From positions 1-64,000 of the forward strand of contig JAFQNC010000020.1 in the NCBI GenBank assembly GCA_017396085.1: DNA of 64,000 bases, in the 5' to 3' direction. Position numbers and translations under genes: made by a program. The notes beneath the pieces were generated by a model. It was not told the origin of the DNA and did not search any database. It saw only the letters and a program-made list of their open reading frames with translations. The DNA comes from Tidjanibacter sp. GTDB lineage: Bacteria; Bacteroidota; Bacteroidia; Bacteroidales; Rikenellaceae. The number at the start of each line of letters is the position of its first letter. Position 1 is the first letter of the stretch. Below are positions 62,699-64,000 of this stretch, piece after piece.

Positions 62699-64000
62699 AT
62701 GAGAAGAAACACAATCATAGCGGCCATCGGGGCACTCCTCCTTGGGAGCCTCGCCGCACAAGCACAAGAGCCCATACAGCAACAAGTGGAGCCCGCACAA
62801 CAAGTGGACCCCACACAGCAGGTGCCAGAGGGTTTCAGCAAGCAGATTGAAATTGAGAAGGAGTACTCGGCAGGGGTTGCACAGGCCGAGCGCATTGAGG
62901 TGGAGCCGAGGTTGCTCGACACCACCATCGTGCGCCCCGCTATGCGCTACTCCATAGTCTCCGTGGCCCGCAAGAGCAACTTCACCACCGAGGAAATCTC
63001 CCCCGTGGGGTTCAGCACCGCAGGGTGGAGCAAGCCCGGCAGACTCTACCTCAATGTGGGCGCAGGTGCCCCCTTGCAGAGCGAGGCCGACATCTATTGG
63101 ACCCCCGTGCAGAGCCGTGGTAGGCTCGTGAGCGTGGCACTCAACCACGAGGGCGTGGAGGCCAAGCAGACCAACCTCGATGGCCAAAGGCTCTCGGCAC
63201 TCACACTCAAAAACCGCCTCGCCACCCACTTTGCCACACCCCTCGGAGCGGGTGGGTACACAAGGCTCACCGCCGATGTGGACTATCAGGGCGTGGTGGC
63301 CAACCCCTACGGTGGCGTGGGTGTTGTGGCGGAGCGTAACCTCATAGATAACAACGCCTTGCGTGGCGATGTGAAGGTGGATGGAGCCTTCTCTCAAACC
63401 TCCCCCTTGTCCTACACCGCCCGCCTGAGGGGCAACTATGCGCTGGGTAACTTTGGCGCAGGAGAGTCGCCCGAGGATGGCTCAATGTGGCGCTACTGCG
63501 TGGACTTTGCCCTGCGTGGACTCAATAGGGTGAAGAGGTGGCTGCCCTCGCAGATGACTCTCTACTACTACGGAGTGCGCTCCACCGGAGTGAGCCCCTA
63601 CTACGACACCTCGGTAACCTTCGTGCCCGAGTGGTCGCTGAGGGTGGGTAAGTGGCTGCCGGTGCACATTATGGCCGGCTATGACTATATGGTCTACCCG
63701 GGGGCTGTGCAGAGTTGGCGTGGCCTTATCGGCTCGGTGGATGTTGCTTGGGAACGTAATCCGAAGGTGGTGCCTTGGGTGCGTGTGAGCAACGATATTG
63801 ACGCAGGGCTTATGGCCCCCGCACTGTGGCAAAACCCCTACCACAACCTGCTACCCTCCGACTCGCGCAAGATTTATCGTGCCGAGGTGGGCGTGAAGGG
63901 CGCATTGGAGAGGGCGTTTGCCTACGAACTTAAAGGTGGCTTTGAGCACATCTCCAAATATTTCTTCACACGCCTTGTGGAGGGCTCGCCAGTGTTGCTG
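62699..64000 (+). CDS. Outer-membrane beta-barrel-like protein, 3' end outside the window
   Basis: 434 codons without a stop to the window end. Signal peptide MRRNTIIAAIGALLLGSLAAQAQ, then a Gln/Pro/Val/Glu repeat stretch (about 26-48), then repeated amphipathic beta-strands with alternating hydrophobic residues (ATHFATPLGAGGYTRLTADVDYQG, QMTLYYYGVRSTGVSPYYDTSVTFVPEW). It resembles the TonB-receptor-like barrels that follow large TPR genes in Bacteroidales, but I see no plug domain. Start ATG at 62699. Pairing with the TPR gene suggests a common envelope role. Confidence 0.75.
   Translation, partial: MRRNTIIAAIGALLLGSLAAQAQEPIQQQVEPAQQVDPTQQVPEGFSKQIEIEKEYSAGVAQAERIEVEPRLLDTTIVRPAMRYSIVSVARKSNFTTEEISPVGFSTAGWSKPGRLYLNVGAGAPLQSEADIYWTPVQSRGRLVSVALNHEGVEAKQTNLDGQRLSALTLKNRLATHFATPLGAGGYTRLTADVDYQGVVANPYGGVGVVAERNLIDNNALRGDVKVDGAFSQTSPLSYTARLRGNYALGNFGAGESPEDGSMWRYCVDFALRGLNRVKRWLPSQMTLYYYGVRSTGVSPYYDTSVTFVPEWSLRVGKWLPVHIMAGYDYMVYPGAVQSWRGLIGSVDVAWERNPKVVPWVRVSNDIDAGLMAPALWQNPYHNLLPSDSRKIYRAEVGVKGALERAFAYELKGGFEHISKYFFTRLVEGSPVLL

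Noticed and set aside
61121..63397. A 758-codon open frame antisense to the TPR and barrel genes
   Set aside because: It spans two clear sense genes and has an implausible His/Gly/Leu-rich composition.

Overview
The window is a chromosomal segment of a Bacteroidota bacterium, almost certainly order Bacteroidales. The evidence is the gene content and order (mreB-mreC-mreD-mrdA-rodA, ftsX-DUF3098-uppP-truB-queA, a fused secDF, a Bacteroidota-type omega subunit beside bamD and recN, sufBCDS) and many promoters of the Bacteroidota type (TTG or TTTG, 19-21 bp, TAnnTTTG). The fairly high GC and very repeat-rich intergenic DNA would fit a Rikenellaceae (Alistipes-like) genome, but that family placement is a guess.

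Layout. 1-640: 5S rRNA end of an rRNA operon, its terminator and repeats. 642-6602 (minus): cell-elongation operon mreBCD-mrdA-rodA, divergent from pgi. 8449-9801 (minus): xerC-hpf. 10233-14966: bamD-rpoZ-recN, then an alpha/beta-hydrolase-like protein (DUF6051 type) with a hendecad-repeat tail. 15047-19302 (minus): a CBM9-like protein, a LacI-type regulator, a HAD-IIA phosphatase and a glycerol-1-phosphate-dehydrogenase-like protein. 19736-26122: yfhO-ftsX-DUF3098-uppP-truB-queA. Then a small HTH protein, dnaK, secDF, cdaA and a surface lipoprotein. 36095-45498: a compact ten-gene phage-derived cluster (tail-like genes, ClpP-type protease, capsid, portal, connector, holin) with no terminase, integrase, replication or lysin gene. 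45611-50973: rimP-nusA-infB. Then a small lipoprotein, an EamA transporter, sufBCDS-tmk-DoxX, a large TPR protein and the start of an outer-membrane beta-barrel-like protein that runs off the end.

Three things stand out. (1) By eye I found no GATC and only one CATG in 64 kb (about 250 of each expected), in coding, intergenic and phage-derived DNA alike; this dictates codon choice (isoleucine ATT after G-ending codons, Met codons and starts almost never preceded by C) and points to long-term restriction or methylation pressure. (2) Intergenic DNA is built from a few recurring modules: nonamer arrays in strict 9-bp register, heptamer arrays often placed just upstream of promoters, small hairpins whose stems covary, GGGTAT/GGGTAAC palindromes, and a hairpin element of about 110-130 nt that begins at stop codons and recurs in the rimP-nusA-infB operon. 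(3) The phage-derived cluster has intact genes and the same tetranucleotide avoidance as the host, so it looks resident or domesticated; it is the best candidate here for an undescribed system.

All sequence statements come from reading the sequence and the translated frames; no database search or computation was run.
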